Below, one piece after another: positions 1 through 8,029 of a stretch of DNA of 64,000 bases. A program made the translations under genes and the position numbers. Below the pieces are notes generated by a model that saw only the letters and a list, made by a program, of their open reading frames with translations, did no database searches and was not told the origin of the DNA. The first letter of the stretch is position 1. Every line of letters starts with the position of its first letter. The stretch is from Streptomyces radicis (lineage in GTDB: Bacteria > Actinomycetota > Actinomycetes > Streptomycetales > Streptomycetaceae): contig NZ_RBDY01000027.1 of assembly GCF_003626575.1 (NCBI RefSeq), positions 1-64,000 on the forward strand. Reading direction: 5' to 3'.

Positions 1-104
1 GCATCGCAACCCGCTACGACAAGACCCCGGACAGCTACCTCGCCGGCCTCTACCTTCGCGCCTCGATGATCTGGATCAAGGACCTGACACGAGCCACCCC
101 TTGA
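1..104 (+). CDS. IS5-family transposase, C-terminal end only
   Basis: The window opens inside a reading frame that starts before base 1 and ends at a TGA at 102-104. The 33 visible residues (containing TRYDKTPDSYLAGL and ending ASMIWIKDLTRATP) match the typical C-terminus of actinobacterial IS5-family DDE transposases, where the last helix carries the RYDKTxxSYLAGLxLR pattern. The catalytic DDE residues lie upstream and outside the window, so whether the full gene is intact cannot be judged. Family assignment is from recognition of this tail. Confidence 0.7.
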   Translation, partial: IATRYDKTPDSYLAGLYLRASMIWIKDLTRATP

Positions 105-128
105 ACACAACTAAATACGCTCCCTAGC
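105..128. repeat. Probable right end of the IS element
   Basis: The short AT-richer stretch just after the transposase stop (ACTAAATACGCTCCCTAG, ending about 128) has a base composition unlike its surroundings and the position expected for the right terminal inverted repeat. The matching left end is outside the window, so the boundary is an inference. Confidence 0.3.
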
Positions 129-152
129 GCGGGGACCGCCGGAGAGGAGCGG

Positions 153-2006
153 ATGGTGGAGGGAACGGACCCGGGCAGTGGTGCGGAGGGCGGCGCGGAG
201 GAGGCGGGGCTGCGCGCGGACCTGACCCCGGAGGGGCGGGCCCTCGCCCTCGCGCTGCGCCGCCTGCTGAGGGCCACGGGGCAGTCGCAGCGCCAGTTCG
301 CGGCCTACCACCACATCGGCCATGCGTCGGTCTCACGCTTTCTGAGCGGAGAGCGCGTTCCCGACAAGCGGTTCCTCGACGACCTGATGAAGTCGGCCTG
401 CAAGGTCAACGGCCGGGAGGTCACCGCCGAGCTCCAGGGCGACCTGTACCGGCTGCACCGCGAGGCGCTGCTGGCCACCAGGCCCGCCAGGTATCGCGAG
501 CAGATGGCCAGCGACCGCCTCGAGGACGCCGTGCTGCGGAAGGAGGCGGCGGAGCTGGAGCTGCGCGAGCTGAGAGGTGCCGTCACCGGCGAGCGGCGCC
601 GACTTCTCGCGCTCGAGACACGGTTACGCGAGGTGGACGGCGCGGGCAGGCGCGAAAGGAGTCGCCTGCGTGCCGACCTCGAACGGCACGGCGCCCGCGA
701 GGAGGAGCTGCGGCAGGAGTCCGCCAGGCTGCGCGAGGAGATCGCCAGGCTCGAGGAGGCCCTGCGGGAGGCGGAGCGGGAGCGGGATGCCGCGCTCACC
801 CACTGCGAGGAGCTGGAGGCCGAGCTGGCCGTGGCCCAAGAGGCGACGGAGCGCGAGGAGTTGGAGCGGCTCGCCGCCGAGGAGCGGCTGCGCGCGGCGA
901 GGGCCGCCGATGTGGCAGGGCACCGGCTCGAGGACCTGGAACGCGTGCAACGCGAGGCGGAACGCGTGCGGTTCGAGGCCGCGCGGGACGCCGCGGCGCG
1001 GATCGAGGAGGCGCGGGCCGAGGCGGAGAAGCTGGTCGACGAGGCGGCGGCCAAGGCCGGTCGGATGCGGCCCCCGGTGCTCAGAAGATCGGCGGCGGCC
1101 CGCCAACTGTCCGAGGCGGCACGGCGGATGGCCGAGGAGTTCACCGAGTACGGTCGGCGCCTCCTCGCCCACGACGGAGCCGATCCGGCGGACTTCGTAC
1201 CCCGGCCGATCGACCTCCAGGGCCAGGACGACATCGGCCGGGCGGGCGAGGCGATCGAGGAGGTCCGGCGGGAGGCCGTGCGGGTGGCGGGGGAGCAGGC
1301 CGTGTTGCGCCGCGCCACCACCCAGCTCTCGCGCCGCACCCTGGGAGTCGTCCAGCGCCAACTCGCCCTGATCTCCGAGCTGGAGGAGCGCGAGACCGAC
1401 CAGGACCGGCTCGCCTCGCTGTTCGGGCTCGACCACCTGGCCGTCCGCGTGCGCCGCCTCGCGGAGAGCGCGCTCGCGCTGAACGGGGTGGAGACGTACC
1501 ACCGTTGGACGCACCCGATCCCCCTGGTGAACGTGCTGCGCGCCGCGGCGTACGAGGTGGCGGATCACCGGCGCGTCGAGCTGAGCGGGGTCCCGCCGCT
1601 GGATGTCGTCGAGCCCGTGGTGAGCGACCTGGTGCATCTGCTGGCCGAACTCCTGGAGAACGCCACCTCGTTCTCCTCGCCGCAGACCCGGGTCGCCCTC
1701 AGCGGCCAGCAACTGCCCGACGGCCGGGTCCTGGTGGAGATCGAGGACCGGGGCATCGGCCTGTCAAGGTTCGACATGGAGGACATCAACCAGCGGCTGG
1801 CCGAGCCGCCCGAGGTGGACCTCGCCGTCTCCCACCGCATGGGCCTCTTCCTTGTGGGCCGCCTGGCCCGGCGCCATGGCATCCGCGTCCAGGTGCGGCC
1901 ATCGGGCTCCGGCGGCACGACCGCGCTGGTCATGGTGCCCGCACACGCCGTGGAACGCGGGCGCGCGCACGCCGCGTCGGGCGGCCTGGCCACGGACGTC
2001 GGCTGA
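153..2006 (+). CDS. Cytoplasmic HTH / coiled-coil / histidine-kinase-like ATPase
   Basis: A 617-residue protein with three parts. Residues about 30-75 form an XRE-like helix-turn-helix (QSQRQFAAYHHIGHASVSRFLSGER). Residues about 100-310 are a long charged coiled coil of Glu/Arg/Ala heptads. Residues about 360-600 are a DHp-like and GHKL ATPase region of the kind found in Streptomyces nitrate-sensor-like kinases and conservon CvnA proteins: LDHLAVRVRRLAE, N-box LLAELLENATSFSSP, G1 box EDRGIGL, G2 box HRMGLFLVGRLA and GSGGTTA. There is no signal peptide or membrane segment, so it should act in the cytoplasm and may bind DNA. The start is ATG 153 with GGAGAGGAG at 141-149. No response regulator gene is adjacent. 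Kinase activity and target are unknown. Confidence 0.85.
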   Translation: MVEGTDPGSGAEGGAEEAGLRADLTPEGRALALALRRLLRATGQSQRQFAAYHHIGHASVSRFLSGERVPDKRFLDDLMKSACKVNGREVTAELQGDLYRLHREALLATRPARYREQMASDRLEDAVLRKEAAELELRELRGAVTGERRRLLALETRLREVDGAGRRERSRLRADLERHGAREEELRQESARLREEIARLEEALREAERERDAALTHCEELEAELAVAQEATEREELERLAAEERLRAARAADVAGHRLEDLERVQREAERVRFEAARDAAARIEEARAEAEKLVDEAAAKAGRMRPPVLRRSAAARQLSEAARRMAEEFTEYGRRLLAHDGADPADFVPRPIDLQGQDDIGRAGEAIEEVRREAVRVAGEQAVLRRATTQLSRRTLGVVQRQLALISELEERETDQDRLASLFGLDHLAVRVRRLAESALALNGVETYHRWTHPIPLVNVLRAAAYEVADHRRVELSGVPPLDVVEPVVSDLVHLLAELLENATSFSSPQTRVALSGQQLPDGRVLVEIEDRGIGLSRFDMEDINQRLAEPPEVDLAVSHRMGLFLVGRLARRHGIRVQVRPSGSGGTTALVMVPAHAVERGRAHAASGGLATDVG

Positions 2007-2055
2007 ACGGGCCCTGCGCTCCCCGGTCTTCCCCATCGATGCCTATGAAGCTAGC

Positions 2056-2415
2056 ATGAGTAGCACCATGCTGCTTCATGTCGATCCATCGGACGCGCGC
2101 CCGCTGCACGAGCAGCTGGCCGCGGAGCTGCGCCGGGCCATCCGCACGCGCGACCTGGCGGCGGGGGACAGGCTGCCCACCGCCAAGGAGTTGGGCGATG
2201 CCCTCGGCCTCAACGCGAACACCGTGCTGCGCGCCCTGCGCGCGCTGCGCGACGAAGGGCTGCTGGAGTTCAGGCGGGGCCGCGGGGTCCGGGTGAGCGC
2301 GCTCTCGCCCGGGGACGCCGAAGTCGCCGAGCTGGTCCGGCGGTTGGTGGAGGTCGGTGAGCGGAACGGCTACCGGCGCGAGGAACTGGCCCACATGATC
2401 GAGGAGTTCGGATGA
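2056..2415 (+). CDS. GntR-family (YtrA-like) transcriptional regulator
   Basis: A 119-residue protein with an N-terminal winged helix typical of GntR regulators (RPLHEQLAAELRRAIRTRDL, then LPTAKELGDALGLNANTVLRALRALRDEGLLEFRRGRGVRV). The effector domain is reduced to a short helical tail (AELVRRLVEVGERNGYRREELAHMIEEF), as in the short YtrA subfamily. ATG 2056 is taken as the start; ATG 2068 is an equally plausible in-frame alternative 4 codons later. No Shine-Dalgarno sequence is seen, so the mRNA may be leaderless. The stop overlaps the start of the next gene (ATGA at 2412-2415), implying co-expression and probably regulation of that membrane protein. YtrA-type regulators usually repress their own operon. 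Confidence 0.9.
   Translation: MSSTMLLHVDPSDARPLHEQLAAELRRAIRTRDLAAGDRLPTAKELGDALGLNANTVLRALRALRDEGLLEFRRGRGVRVSALSPGDAEVAELVRRLVEVGERNGYRREELAHMIEEFG
2059..2075. promoter_or_regulatory. Possible autoregulatory operator overlapping the GntR start
   Basis: AGTAGCA (2059-2065) and TGCTGCT (2069-2075) form an imperfect dyad (6 of 7 pairs) around CCA, lying over the two candidate start codons of the GntR gene. A second overlapping dyad is AGCATG (2053-2058) with CATGCT (2067-2072), which is exact. Position and symmetry suit self-repression; binding is inferred. Confidence 0.4.
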
Positions 2416-2888
2416 GAGACAAGGACAAGGGCGGCGCGGGGCGTCGGACGGCCTGGGTGAGCGGCGCCGGGAACGTGGCCGTTCCCCTCTTCGGCGCGGC
2501 GCTGGCCGCCGTGTTGATCGCGACACTGTGGTCGTCGGCGGGGCCAGGGATACTCCTGGCGCTCATCGCGCCCGTGGTCACCTCGCTGTTCGGCTCGGTG
2601 CGCGTGGTGGTCGGCGAGTCCGGGGTGCTCATCCGGATGGGCTATCTGGGCTGGCCGCGGCGGCATGTGCCGTTCGCCGACATCGACAAGGCCGAGAGGG
2701 ACGACATCTCCGCGCTCTCGATGGGCGGTTGGGGCTATCGCGTGCGGGGCCGGACCACGGCATACCTGGTCAGGAGCGGTGAGAGTCTGGCGCTCAACCT
2801 GCGGAACGGCCGGAGGGTCGTCATCACCTGCCGGGACGCCGCGACCGGCGCCTCGCTGATCAACGACTACCTCGCGGCGAGGCGTTGA
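2412..2888 (+). CDS. Small membrane protein with PH-like domain
   Basis: A 158-residue protein with two adjacent hydrophobic segments (about residues 20-37, GNVAVPLFGAALAAVLIATL, and 46-60, GILLALIAPVVTSLF). These are followed by a soluble beta-rich part (VRVVVGESGVLIRMGYLGWPRRHVPFADIDKAE ... LALNLRNGRRVVITCRD) resembling bacterial PH-like domains of short membrane-anchored proteins. It overlaps the GntR regulator by 4 bases and is presumably its regulatory target. The role is unknown; such pairs are common in Streptomyces. The gene ends 18 bases before the convergent marR-like gene. Confidence 0.8.
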   Translation: MRDKDKGGAGRRTAWVSGAGNVAVPLFGAALAAVLIATLWSSAGPGILLALIAPVVTSLFGSVRVVVGESGVLIRMGYLGWPRRHVPFADIDKAERDDISALSMGGWGYRVRGRTTAYLVRSGESLALNLRNGRRVVITCRDAATGASLINDYLAARR

Positions 2889-2906
2889 CCCGCGCGCGGA
2901 CGAACG

Positions 2907-3332
2907 TCAGGCCAGCGCCGGGCGGTTCCCCTCGAGCCCGGCCACCAGCCGGGTGAGCAGCGTCGCGAGCAGCTCGTCGTCGCCGCTGCTCGGCAGCGAC
3001 TCCCAGGTGGCGCTGACCCGTTGGTCGAGGCGCTGCCACACCTCGCGCCCGCGCGGCGTGAGGAACGCCAGGATCCTGCGCCGGTCGAGCGGGTCGACGC
3101 GCCGGTGCACCATGCCGTCGTCGACGAGCTGGTCGACGAGCCGGGTCAGCGTCGGCGGCGGCAGCAGCACGCACTCGGAGATGGCCGTCATGCCGTGCCC
3201 CTCCCCGTCGGCGAGCAGCGACATCACGCGCCACGCGTCGACGGAACACCCCTCCTCGTCCAGCACCCCACGCAACCGCCGTACGGCCAACCGCTCGGCC
3301 CGGGCCAGCAACCCCACGAGATCAACGGACAT
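2907..3332 (-). CDS. MarR-family transcriptional regulator
   Basis: A 141-residue protein with the MarR winged-helix fold: dimerisation helix (VDLVGLLARAERLAVRRLRGVLDEEG), recognition region (MTAISECVLLPPPTLTRLVDQLVDDGMVHRR), the wing with the conserved DxRRR motif (DPLDRRRILAFLTPRGREV), and a C-terminal helix. The start ATG at 3332 is preceded by GGAGGGCGGAGG. It is convergent with the PH-domain gene and divergent from the AmiC-like gene at 3.4 kb, which it may regulate. The ligand is unknown. The 98 bases to the next gene hold no further feature I can support. Confidence 0.9.
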   Translation of the reverse strand: MSVDLVGLLARAERLAVRRLRGVLDEEGCSVDAWRVMSLLADGEGHGMTAISECVLLPPPTLTRLVDQLVDDGMVHRRVDPLDRRRILAFLTPRGREVWQRLDQRVSATWESLPSSGDDELLATLLTRLVAGLEGNRPALA

Positions 3333-3430
3333 ACCCCTCCGCCCTCCAAGGCCCGAACGCCACCCCCATGGTACGAGTCGCGCGCACCGGCGGCCGCCGC
3401 GGCGCCGGGAGGAGGCATCATGGGCCGGTG

Positions 3431-4549
3431 ATGCGACGGGAATCGGGCGGGGCGGGCGGGCCGTTGAGGGCCGAGCCCGGGGTGCTCGGGGTGGCGCTCG
3501 TCGTGCCGCGGCAGGGGCCCGCCGGGATCTTCGGGCCCGCGTGCGAGCTGTGCGCCCGGCTCGCCGCCGACGAGGTCAACGCCGCGGGCGGGGTGCTCGG
3601 GCGGGAGCTGCGACTCGTCACCGTGGACGGGGGCGCGCCGCCGCGGCTGGTGGCGGCCGAGGTGGAGGCGCTGGTCGCCGCGGGCGCCGTCCACGGCGTC
3701 ACCGGCTGGCACATCTCCTCGGTGCGCCACGCCGTCGCGCCGCGCATCGCCGCCCGGGTGCCCTATGTGTATACGGCGCTCTACGAGGGCGGGGAGGACT
3801 CGGCGGGCGTCTATCTCACCAGCGAGACGCCCGACGGCCAACTCCGCCCGGCCATGCGGCTGTTGGCGGCCGAACGGCGCGTGCGCCGGTGGTATGTCGT
3901 CGGCAACGACTACGTCTGGCCCCGGCGCACCGCCCGCGCCGCCCAGCGTTACGCGCGCGAGAGCGGTGGCGAGATCTGCGGCGCGTCGTATCTCCCGCTG
4001 GGCGCCCACGACTTCGGCAACGTGCTGCGCGCCGTCGAACGCCGGGGTGCGGACGCGGTGGTGATGCTGCTGGTCGGTAGCGACGCGGTGCGGTTCAACC
4101 GCGCGTTCGCCGCCGCGGGGCTCGACCAGCGATGTCTGCGGCTGAGCACGCTGATGGACGAGAACATGCTGGCCGCCAGCGGCCCCGAGGCCACCCGCGG
4201 CCTGTCGGCCACCGCGGGCTTCTTCGGGGCCCTTGCCACCGCCGACACCCTTGATTTCCACGGGCGTTACGCCGCGCGGTTCGGGCCGGACTCCCCGGCG
4301 CCGAGCGCGTTGGGTGAGTCCTGCTACGAGGGCGTGCTGCTGCTCGCCGCGTTGATGACCCGGGCGCGTTCATGGGATGTCGCCGCCATCGAGGGCGCGG
4401 CGGGGGAGGTCAGCTACGAGGGCGCCAGAGGGCTGCTGCGCCTGGCGGGCCGCCATGTGCGGCAGCGCATCTACCTGGCGGAGGCGGACGGCCTCGACTT
4501 CGCCGTGACCGCCGACCTCGACGCCTGGAGCGGCCTCGCGCGGCCTTGA
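3431..4549 (+). CDS. AmiC/UrtA-like ligand-binding protein without signal peptide
   Basis: A periplasmic-binding-protein type 1 fold of the amide/urea family: LGVALVVPRQGPAGIFGPACELCARLAADEVNAAGG near the N-terminus, then DYVWPRRTAR and ESCYEGVLLLAA, close to the UrtA encoded next door (DYVFPRTANR, MEAAYTSVYLWAA). It has no signal peptide or lipobox. It therefore resembles cytoplasmic amide sensors such as AmiC or nitrile-hydratase regulators rather than a transport receptor. ATG 3431 is preferred, with GTG 3428 also possible, because GGGAGGAGG lies at about 3408-3415; the upstream ATG 3368 in the same frame has no ribosome site. It sits 158 bases upstream of urtA on the same strand, which suggests a nitrogen-source sensor for that operon. 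The partner regulator is not identified. Confidence 0.8.
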   Translation: MRRESGGAGGPLRAEPGVLGVALVVPRQGPAGIFGPACELCARLAADEVNAAGGVLGRELRLVTVDGGAPPRLVAAEVEALVAAGAVHGVTGWHISSVRHAVAPRIAARVPYVYTALYEGGEDSAGVYLTSETPDGQLRPAMRLLAAERRVRRWYVVGNDYVWPRRTARAAQRYARESGGEICGASYLPLGAHDFGNVLRAVERRGADAVVMLLVGSDAVRFNRAFAAAGLDQRCLRLSTLMDENMLAASGPEATRGLSATAGFFGALATADTLDFHGRYAARFGPDSPAPSALGESCYEGVLLLAALMTRARSWDVAAIEGAAGEVSYEGARGLLRLAGRHVRQRIYLAEADGLDFAVTADLDAWSGLARP

Positions 4550-4558
4550 ACGGCGGTG

Positions 4559-4578
4559 ATACTTCCGAACGGAAGTAT
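4559..4578. promoter_or_regulatory. Perfect 20-bp palindrome upstream of urtA
   Basis: ATACTTCCG and CGGAAGTAT (4559-4567 and 4570-4578) are exact inverted repeats around AA, in an AT-richer patch of the 158-base gap between the AmiC-like gene and urtA. This is the geometry of a dimeric repressor operator (TetR, MarR or similar). Further on, GCCGGGC/GCCCGGC (4634-4640/4647-4653) can form a 7-bp hairpin in the presumed leader. No known riboswitch consensus was recognised here. Confidence 0.5.
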
Positions 4579-4707
4579 TAATGGAGGGGAAATCCCGGCG
4601 AAACTGCGCCCTTTGAAGCTGTGGCATGCCCACGCCGGGCGGCGCGGCCCGGCCACTCCCCTCGCGATTCCCCGTCCCTTCCCAGGGACCCTAGGAGGAG
4701 GTCGGTC

Positions 4708-6039
4708 ATGCCCGGAGCCCGGGGAACCCGTCTCGCCGCGATCGTACTGGCGTTCGCCACCGCCCTGACCCTCACGGCCTGCGGGGCCAGGACAGGAGAG
4801 GAGGCGGGCGGGAGCGCCGCCGAGGTGGACACCTCGGGTGACACCATCAAGGTCGGCCTGCTCAACTCCCTGTCAGGGACGATGGCCATCAGCGAAGTCA
4901 CCGTCCGCGACGCCCTGTTGCTCGCCATCGACGAGATCAACGCCGCGGGCGGCGTGCTCGGCAAGCAGATCGAGCCGATCAGCGAGGACGGCGCGTCCGA
5001 CTGGCCGACGTTCGCCGAGAAGTCCGAGAAGCTGATCAGGCAGGACCAGGTCGCCGCGGTGTTCGGCTGCTGGACCTCCGCGAGCCGCAAGGCCGTTCTG
5101 CCGGTCTTCGAACGCGCCGGGTCGCTCCTCTTCTACCCCGTGCAGTACGAGGGCATGGAGCAGTCGCCCAACATCTTCTACACCGGCGCCACCACCAACC
5201 AGCAGATCATCCCCGCGCTCGACTACCTGCGCGAGGAGGAGGGCGTCGAGTCCCTCTACCTCGTCGGCAGCGACTACGTCTTCCCGCGCACCGCCAACCG
5301 CATCATCACCGCGTACGCCGAGGAGCACGGCATCGAGATCGCGGGCGAGGACTACGCCCCGCTGGGCTCGACGGAGTTCGCCACGATCGCCAACAAGGTC
5401 GAATCCTCGGGCGCCGACGCGGTGTTCAACACTCTCAACGGCGACAGCAACGTCTCGTTCTTCCGCGAGTACGCCGCCTCGGGCCTCACCGCCGAGTCCA
5501 TGCCGGTGATGTCCGTCTCCATCGCCGAGGAGGAGGTGCGCAGCATCGGCGCCGAGACGCTCGAGGGCCAACTGACCTCCTGGAACTACTACCAGACCAC
5601 CGAGGGCGCGACCAACGAGGACTTCGTCGCCGCCTACCAGGCCCGCTACGGCGAGGACCGGCCCACATCCGACCCGATGGAGGCCGCGTATACCTCCGTC
5701 TACCTGTGGGCCGCCATGGTCGAGGAGGCCGGGTCGTTCGAGGTGGAGGACGTGCGCGCCGCGGCCGACGGCATCACGTTCGAGGCCCCCGAGGGCACCG
5801 TGACCGTGGACGGCGAGACCCAGCACATCCACAAGACGGCCCGCATCGGGCGCATCAGCGCCGACGGCCTGATCGACGAGGTGTGGAACTCGGGCGAGCC
5901 CGTCGCACCCGACCCGTTCCTCACGAACTACCCCTGGGCGGAGGGCCTTTCGGCCGAGCAGCCGGACGGCGACGGAACGGAAGGCCACGCGACGGACGGC
6001 GAGGGAACGGACGGGTCCTCGGGCGAGGACGCCCCGTGA
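4708..6039 (+). CDS. urtA: Urea-type ABC transporter, substrate-binding lipoprotein
   Basis: A 443-residue lipoprotein that captures the substrate outside the membrane for the UrtBCDE importer. The signal sequence ends in the lipobox LTAC with Cys about 26. The mature part is a classic UrtA/FmdD type: IKVGLLNSLSGTMAISE, INAAGGVLGKQIEPISEDGASDW, VFGCWTSASRKAVLPVFE and LFYPVQYEGMEQSPNIFYTGA. The last 25-30 residues are a Gly/Asp/Glu/Thr-rich low-complexity tail not usual in the family. The start is ATG 4708 after GGAGGAGG (about 4694-4701). It heads a five-gene operon and overlaps urtB by 4 bases. Urea is the usual ligand; short amides are an alternative, given the AmiC-like gene upstream. Confidence 0.9.
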   Translation: MPGARGTRLAAIVLAFATALTLTACGARTGEEAGGSAAEVDTSGDTIKVGLLNSLSGTMAISEVTVRDALLLAIDEINAAGGVLGKQIEPISEDGASDWPTFAEKSEKLIRQDQVAAVFGCWTSASRKAVLPVFERAGSLLFYPVQYEGMEQSPNIFYTGATTNQQIIPALDYLREEEGVESLYLVGSDYVFPRTANRIITAYAEEHGIEIAGEDYAPLGSTEFATIANKVESSGADAVFNTLNGDSNVSFFREYAASGLTAESMPVMSVSIAEEEVRSIGAETLEGQLTSWNYYQTTEGATNEDFVAAYQARYGEDRPTSDPMEAAYTSVYLWAAMVEEAGSFEVEDVRAAADGITFEAPEGTVTVDGETQHIHKTARIGRISADGLIDEVWNSGEPVAPDPFLTNYPWAEGLSAEQPDGDGTEGHATDGEGTDGSSGEDAP

Positions 6040-6932
6040 CGGTCATCCTCAGCCAGTCGTTCACCGGCGTCAGCATCGGCGCGGTCCTGCTGCTCATCGC
6101 CCTCGGACTCTCGCTCACCTTCGGCCAGATGGGCGTGATCAACATGGCCCATGGCGAGTTCATCATGGCCGGCGCCTACACCGTCTACCTCCTCCAGGGC
6201 CCCATCGGCTCCGCCGGGGTCTCGCTCCTCGTCGCACTCCCGGTGGCCTTCGCGGTCGCCGGGGCGATGGGCGCGGCCCTCGAATGGCTGCTGATCCGGC
6301 GCCTCTACGCCCGCCCCCTGGACACGCTGCTGGTCACCTGGGGCGTCTCACTCATGCTCCAGCAGCTGGCCCGCGACCTGTTCGGCGCGCCCAACGTGCA
6401 CACCGGGACGCCGAGTTGGCTGTCCGGCCGGATCACGCTGATCGGCGGTGACGACCCGTTGACGCTCGCCCATGGCAGGCTGTTCATCCTCGGCCTCGCG
6501 CTCGCCGCCGTCGTCGCGCTCACCCTGACGCTGCGGCTCACCCCGCTGGGCCGCCGCATCCGCGCCGTCGTCCAACACCGGGACCTGGCCGAGGCGTCGG
6601 GGATCGCGACCGCCCGCGTGGACCGCGTGACGTTCGTCCTCGGCTCGGGCCTCGCGGGCCTGGCGGGCGTCGCGCTCACCCTGGTCGGCCCCATCGGCCC
6701 GACCATGGGCACCAACGTCATCATCGACGCGTTCCTCGTGGTCGTCGTCGGCGGCATCGGGCAGCTGCGCGGCGCGGTCATCGCCGCGTTCGCCCTGGGC
6801 GTCCTCCAGGCGGTGATGGAGTACTCCACCACCGTGAGCGTCGCCAGGGTGACCGTGCTCGTCGCCATCGTCGCGTTCCTCCAGTGGCGCCCCCAGGGCA
6901 TCCACACCCTCCGCACCAGGAGCCTGGCATGA
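6036..6932 (+). CDS. urtB: Urea-type ABC transporter, permease
   Basis: A 298-residue integral membrane protein of the branched-chain amino acid/urea permease family (LivH-like): SFTGVSIGAVLLLIALGLSLTFGQMGVINMAHGEFIMAGAY at the N-terminus, and the cytoplasmic coupling segment GRRIRAVVQHRDLAEASGIATARVD followed by further helices. It forms the membrane channel with UrtC. GTG 6036 is chosen as start because it overlaps the urtA stop (GTGA), and translation then begins TVILSQSFTG. It overlaps urtC by 4 bases. Confidence 0.92.
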   Translation: MTVILSQSFTGVSIGAVLLLIALGLSLTFGQMGVINMAHGEFIMAGAYTVYLLQGPIGSAGVSLLVALPVAFAVAGAMGAALEWLLIRRLYARPLDTLLVTWGVSLMLQQLARDLFGAPNVHTGTPSWLSGRITLIGGDDPLTLAHGRLFILGLALAAVVALTLTLRLTPLGRRIRAVVQHRDLAEASGIATARVDRVTFVLGSGLAGLAGVALTLVGPIGPTMGTNVIIDAFLVVVVGGIGQLRGAVIAAFALGVLQAVMEYSTTVSVARVTVLVAIVAFLQWRPQGIHTLRTRSLA

Positions 6933-8029
6933 CCGACTCCTCCACCAGCAAGTCACCGACCGCGCCCGCCCGTTGGGCCCGCTGGCGGACGCCGCTCGGC
7001 TACGCGCTCGGCGCGCTGGTCCTCTTCGGCCTCGCGCCCCTCGTCCTGTCCGACTTCCGCCTCGGCCAGCTCGCCCGCTACCTGTGCGTCGCCATCGTGG
7101 CCGTCGGCATCTCCCTGGCCTGGGGCCGGGGCGGCATGCTCGTCCTCGGCCAAGGCCTCTTCTTCGGCCTCGGCGGCTACGCCATGGCGATGCACATGAA
7201 GCTCGCCGACGCGGGCGCCGGGCAACTGCCCGACTTCATGCTGCTGTACGGCTCCACCGACGAACTCCCATGGTGGTGGCAGCCGTTCAGCTCCCCGGTG
7301 GTCGCGCTCGCCGCGGTGCTCGTGCTCCCCATGGGACTCGCGGCGCTCATCGGCTGGTCCGTCTTCCGACGCCGGGTGCGCGGCGCCTACTTCGCCATCC
7401 TCAGCCAGGCCCTCGCGGCGGCGTTCGCGATCCTGCTGATCGGCCAGCAGGCCACCACGGGCGGCACCAACGGACTCACCAACTTCCAGGGCTTCTTCGG
7501 CTTCTCCCTCCACGACCCCGTCAACCGCCGCACGGTGTACTTCCTCATCGCCGCGACGCTGCTGCTCCTCATGCTGGCCACGCGGCAGCTCTTCCACAGC
7601 CGCTACGGCGAACTCCTCGTCGCCGTAAGGGACTCGGAGGAACGCGTGCGCTTCCTCGGCTACGACCCCGCGTTGGTCAAGCTCGTCGCCTACGTTCTCT
7701 CCGCGGGGATGGCGGGCGTGGCGGGCGCGCTGTTCGTGCCCGCCGTCGGGATCATCTCCCCCGCGCTCATCGGCATCGTGCCGTCCATCCAGTTCGTCAT
7801 CGGCGCGGCCATCGGCGGCCGGGCCAGCGTCGCCGGGGCCGCCCTCGGCGCGGTCGCCGTCGCCTGGGCACAGACCACACTCTCCGAGGAATTCCCCTCC
7901 GCCTGGACGTACTTCCAGGGCGGCCTCTTCGTCGTGGTGGTCGCCTTCCTCCCCGGCGGCCTCGCCTCCCTGTGGCACCTGGCCGCCGCCCGGCGGCGCC
8001 AGCGAACGGAAGTGGTGACAGCGGCATGA
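6929..8029 (+). CDS. urtC: Urea-type ABC transporter, permease
   Basis: A 366-residue membrane protein of the LivM/UrtC type: SLAWGRGGMLVLGQGLFFGLGGYAMAMHMK is the characteristic first conserved block. AYFAILSQALAAAFAILLIGQQATTGGTNGLTNF and the coupling helix region DSEERVRFLGYDPALVKLVAYVLSAGMAGVAGALF follow. It pairs with UrtB in the importer. The start ATG 6929 overlaps the urtB stop (ATGA), and the gene overlaps urtD by 4 bases, so the whole operon is translationally coupled. Confidence 0.92.
   Translation: MTDSSTSKSPTAPARWARWRTPLGYALGALVLFGLAPLVLSDFRLGQLARYLCVAIVAVGISLAWGRGGMLVLGQGLFFGLGGYAMAMHMKLADAGAGQLPDFMLLYGSTDELPWWWQPFSSPVVALAAVLVLPMGLAALIGWSVFRRRVRGAYFAILSQALAAAFAILLIGQQATTGGTNGLTNFQGFFGFSLHDPVNRRTVYFLIAATLLLLMLATRQLFHSRYGELLVAVRDSEERVRFLGYDPALVKLVAYVLSAGMAGVAGALFVPAVGIISPALIGIVPSIQFVIGAAIGGRASVAGAALGAVAVAWAQTTLSEEFPSAWTYFQGGLFVVVVAFLPGGLASLWHLAAARRRQRTEVVTAA

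Noticed and set aside
4550..4707. Riboswitch (guanidine-type) upstream of urtA
   Set aside because: Hairpins are present but none of the conserved unpaired motifs of guanidine or other known classes could be identified.
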